Shown here: positions 5,034 through 7,552 of the stretch, piece after piece
Layout of the letters: the number at the start of each line of letters is the position of its first letter
Position numbering within the stretch: the first letter of the stretch is position 1
Assembly: GCA_903870185.1 (NCBI GenBank)
Contig: CAIQCE010000094.1
Coordinates: 1-7,552 of the forward strand
Direction: 5' to 3'
DNA from: an uncultured Gammaproteobacteria bacterium
Lineage (GTDB): Bacteria; Pseudomonadota; Gammaproteobacteria; Coxiellales; Coxiellaceae
Length of the DNA: 7,552 bases
Notes under the pieces: model-generated
What the model saw: only the letters and a program-made list of their open reading frames with translations
The model's database searches: none
What the model was told of the DNA's origin: nothing
Position numbers and translations under genes: made by a program

Positions 5034-5780
5034 CTATACCCTTTTGTTATCGAATATAGCAATTCCTGATATACCGCTCTGAATATTTTCACCTCTTGGG
5101 GTAATTTCCCCATAAATGGGAATTGTTTGGGTATCTGTAGAAATTCCTCCAATCGCAGTTACTGTCGCATTGTATTCTTTTTCATTTTCATACGGTTTAA
5201 AGATAAAAGGTGTTCCAGTTTTTAAAATTATTGGCCAGGTGGAAGGCACTTCAAGCTTTAAAATCAGTTTCGAGTCGTCGACCACTCGTATAATAGGTTT
5301 ATTGGGAATATTAACTTCGTCAATCTGGCCATAGACATCATAAACCTTGCCTGGATAGGAAGCTGAAATTATGCACCCATTTAGAGCTGATTTAGTTTTT
5401 TTAATTTCTGCTCGTGATTTTATAAGAGCAGTTTTAGCTTGTTTAAATTCATATCCCCAAGAAGGATATTTTTTTTCGAGTTTTTTATATCCTTTATATT
5501 GATGTTTCACTGATGAAAAATCTGCTTTTGCCTTTTCATAATCAGCTTCAATTCCATCACATTCTAATTTTGCTAAGGGTTCATTAGCTTTGAAAGTATC
5601 ACCTGGCTTTACATTAATAGCCGTAATTTTCGCTTGTAAATTAGAGGAAAGATCGGCTTCATGCAAGGCCTCTAATCTCGCTTTAGCCTCATATTTTGGG
5701 ATCAATGTATCAGCTAGGGCTACGGACAGATTGGTCAGGGTGATAATGGTAATCGAGCATTGAATTAGTTTTGATATCAC
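5034..5780 (-). CDS. Periplasmic adaptor (HlyD/RND membrane-fusion-like) protein
   Basis: A 248-aa protein starting at GTG 5780; the GTG is fixed by a near-perfect Shine-Dalgarno 5 nt upstream. Residues 1-23 are a cleavable signal peptide (VALA before Asp24), so the mature protein is soluble in the periplasm, without a membrane anchor. Then come a first lipoyl half (ITAINVKPGDTFKANEPLAKLEC, residues 52-74), a short charged helical hairpin (about 77-133), a second lipoyl half (GCIISASYPGKV, 135-146) and a beta-barrel (about 160-248). This is the order of membrane-fusion adaptors of tripartite pumps, shorter than most because the membrane-proximal domain is small. Cys74 and Cys136 flank the hairpin and may form a disulfide. 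It follows the M50/HlyD gene after a 52-bp gap, so they likely share a transcript and act as a pair across the envelope. The substrate is unknown. Confidence 0.8.
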   Translation of the reverse strand: MISKLIQCSITIITLTNLSVALADTLIPKYEAKARLEALHEADLSSNLQAKITAINVKPGDTFKANEPLAKLECDGIEADYEKAKADFSSVKHQYKGYKKLEKKYPSWGYEFKQAKTALIKSRAEIKKTKSALNGCIISASYPGKVYDVYGQIDEVNIPNKPIIRVVDDSKLILKLEVPSTWPIILKTGTPFIFKPYENEKEYNATVTAIGGISTDTQTIPIYGEITPRGENIQSGISGIAIFDNKRV

Positions 5781-5785
5781 AAAAA

Positions 5786-5794
5786 CCCCTCCTT
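5786..5794 (-). promoter_or_regulatory. Strong Shine-Dalgarno that decides the GTG start of the adaptor
   Basis: Reads AAGGAGGGG on the minus strand, ending 5 nt before GTG 5780-5778. It is the best ribosome binding site in the window and explains how a GTG start is used right before a typical signal peptide. Confidence 0.8.
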
Positions 5795-5832
5795 GAGTTA
5801 AGTTGGCTAATTATAGCACAGTATGATTACTT

Positions 5833-7552
5833 TTAAAAACTCATCTCCTGGATGAACTTGTCATAGATGTAATGGAAAGTTCGCATAAAGAATGAATCTC
5901 GAGGTACTTCTAGAGCCACTACGCCGGGTTGGGTTAAAACAGGATTGGAGTATTTTCCAATTGCCATGAACGAAACCATAAATTGTGAATTTTCAGGAAC
6001 TAGCTTGCCATCTTTATCCACTGTGGGAATATCACCTCCCAGGCTCGAAGCTAGAATATTGGTCGGACTTAGATAAAAAGTTTCTGCAGAAACACTAAAA
6101 TCAGAGAGCTTCTTTCCTTGAAGTAAATTATCGGAGGTCCCATCTACCACTTGGTTAAGAATAACAGGAGTTTCTGGATTATTGGGATCATCTGGAATAA
6201 ATTTCCCTTTTTGTCCAGTGTTAAGAAGACTGCGAAAGCGTGGAGAAACAAATCCTTCAACCTTGAGTTGATTATAGTTTTGGAGCACCATCAATATTTG
6301 ATTGTCAACAATATAAGAGCCTGCTTCCCAGTCCTCGGGCATAGAGGCAATGTATCCTGAGAAAGGAGCATTGATTAACAACTCATTTTGAAATTCTTTA
6401 ATTGTGGCTAAATATTCCTCTTCTGATCTTATTTCTTCTTCAAGGATCGGTCTTTTTATCAAACGTTCCCTTGAACTATCAACATAGCGGGATTCTTTTT
6501 GGAGTGCAGCTAATTGAATTTCAGCAAGTTGTGACTCAAGTGCTAGATTTTTGGAGAATAACTGAATCAGTGGCTGCCCTTTGGTTACATAATCTCCTGT
6601 GTGGACATATATTGTTTTAATTTCTGCTGAAGTGGGCGCATACAGAAAATTCATAGGATTAGATAGAGTGGCAGGTATAGAAAGTTCAGTTTGAAAGGGT
6701 ACGAAAAAGATAAAAAGCATAGCCACTACACAGCAGGTACTGAGAATATTACGCTCATTGAGTGAAATCTGATCTTTAATTTCGTACCAAGCTTTGAGTT
6801 CTTTAGTGATTGGAGCCAGAATGAAGTAATAAATTTCGACTAGAAATAGCATGATACCCAGTAATTTAAAAAATAAGTGATAAACCATTACTGATATGCC
6901 TAAGTAGATGACAAATCGATAGATCCAAGTACAAAGCGCATATCCGATAAATATTTTGTGTTGAAAAGGATCCAATTGTTCGGGGTAAGTTACTTGAATT
7001 CCGAGTATCTGCTTTCTTAGCCATAGTCGGGTATACAAAAAACTCCGAGTTTGTAGATTTCGTATGCCTAAGAAGCTCGAAAGTGCATGATAGCCATCAA
7101 ATCGCATAAACGGACTTAAATTAATCGCAATTGAGGCAATCCAATTTACAGAAGCTAACATAAATGCACAGCTTTTTAGTAGACCTGGATTGGGAAGTAG
7201 TAACCACAGCCAAGCACCGAATACTGCTAAGTATAATTCTATCCAAATTCCCGCAATAGAGACTTTCAATCGATCATATTTGGATTTTAATCGAACGATT
7301 TCGCTAGTATCTGTGTAGAGAACCGGATAAAGGACTAAAAATGCAATCCCCATTGTATTGACACGACATCCGAATCGTTTCGCCATATAGGCATGACCAA
7401 ATTCGTGTAAAATCTTGCTGAAGATAAGGGTGGCTCCAAATAAAACGATACCTTTGACATTGTAAATGCTCATAAAGGTTGATTGAAACATTGTCCATTG
7501 AAGATCAATTAAGTGAAGTGCCCACAACCCCAATAAAAGCATGATAAAAACA
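5833..7552 (-). CDS. M50 (site-2) zinc metalloprotease fused to HlyD-like adaptor region (5' end outside window)
   Basis: The frame is open to the right edge, so the N-terminus is missing; ATG 7542 is only the first Met in view and has no visible ribosome binding site. Counting from it, the zinc-binding HEFGH is at 46-50 inside a membrane helix. The third ligand is Asp149 in SPFMRFDGYH, which follows Asn141, as in site-2 proteases. Several membrane segments follow to about residue 285. Then comes a periplasmic part: a lipoyl-like domain (IPATLSNP to VHTGDYVTKGQPLIQLF, 289-329), a charged helical hairpin (about 333-388), the second lipoyl half (LINAPFSGYIAS, 389-400) and a beta-barrel to residue 569. 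This domain order marks the putative peptide zinc metalloprotease/HlyD fusion family found with separate adaptor genes in proteobacteria. It presumably works in the inner membrane with the adaptor encoded next. Whether it cleaves or exports a peptide is not known. Confidence 0.85.
   Translation of the reverse strand, partial: VFIMLLLGLWALHLIDLQWTMFQSTFMSIYNVKGIVLFGATLIFSKILHEFGHAYMAKRFGCRVNTMGIAFLVLYPVLYTDTSEIVRLKSKYDRLKVSIAGIWIELYLAVFGAWLWLLLPNPGLLKSCAFMLASVNWIASIAINLSPFMRFDGYHALSSFLGIRNLQTRSFLYTRLWLRKQILGIQVTYPEQLDPFQHKIFIGYALCTWIYRFVIYLGISVMVYHLFFKLLGIMLFLVEIYYFILAPITKELKAWYEIKDQISLNERNILSTCCVVAMLFIFFVPFQTELSIPATLSNPMNFLYAPTSAEIKTIYVHTGDYVTKGQPLIQLFSKNLALESQLAEIQLAALQKESRYVDSSRERLIKRPILEEEIRSEEEYLATIKEFQNELLINAPFSGYIASMPEDWEAGSYIVDNQILMVLQNYNQLKVEGFVSPRFRSLLNTGQKGKFIPDDPNNPETPVILNQVVDGTSDNLLQGKKLSDFSVSAETFYLSPTNILASSLGGDIPTVDKDGKLVPENSQFMVSFMAIGKYSNPVLTQPGVVALEVPRDSFFMRTFHYIYDKFIQEMSF

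Noticed and set aside
5116..5334. Plus-strand open frame opposite the adaptor gene
   Set aside because: Antisense shadow of an adaptor with a clear domain pattern.
6151..6620. Two plus-strand open frames opposite the M50/HlyD gene
   Set aside because: Antisense shadows of the HlyD-like part; no independent start signals.
1..7552. CRISPR array, tRNA or rRNA gene, or complete insertion sequence
   Set aside because: No regularly spaced repeats, cloverleaf-like sequence, transposase frame or terminal inverted repeats were seen on either strand.

Overview
The window is AT-rich gammaproteobacterial DNA. Its gene content most resembles the family Legionellaceae: an alpha-hydroxyketone-type (CqsS/LqsS-like) sensor kinase, effector-like hypothetical genes, and a two-gene export module of an M50/HlyD fusion plus a periplasmic adaptor. 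The taxonomic call is an inference from gene content; there is no rRNA or other marker gene here.

Layout. (1) Positions 1-1732, minus strand: a 246-aa haem-oxygenase-like di-iron oxidase (HDO/TenA-PqqC-CADD fold) is followed 39 bp downstream by a CqsS/LqsS-like membrane histidine kinase that runs off the left edge. They look like one operon. (2) Positions 1733-1984: a 252-bp divergent intergenic region. (3) Positions 1985-3726, plus strand: a caspase-like (clan CD, C80-like) cysteine peptidase gene, split by a single -1 frameshift between the catalytic His and catalytic Cys codons. A 197-aa gene follows that looks like a degenerate, probably inactive relative. (4) Positions 3727-3936: the C-terminal end of an NRPS/PKS-type thioesterase, in the same frame directly after the previous stop codon, so probably a decayed remnant. 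(5) Positions 4054-4467: a 137-aa orphan protein with a strong ribosome binding site. (6) Positions 4536-5012: a good sigma70-type promoter followed by a small lipoprotein gene. (7) Positions 5034-7552, minus strand: a periplasmic adaptor with a signal peptide and, upstream in the same operon, an M50 zinc protease fused to a biotinyl-lipoyl/HlyD adaptor region, cut by the right edge. No gene-free stretch exceeds 300 bp.

How the parts may work together. The HDO/kinase pair is the most interesting unit. An oxidase co-transcribed with a receptor of the CAI-1/LAI-1 family, with no CqsA/LqsA-type synthase in view, could make, modify or destroy the ligand the kinase senses, or could be a regulated target. 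The divergently transcribed protease-like pair shares its control region and looks like accessory, effector- or toxin-like cargo that is already decaying. The M50/adaptor operon is a separate envelope export or processing module whose substrate cannot be told from the sequence.
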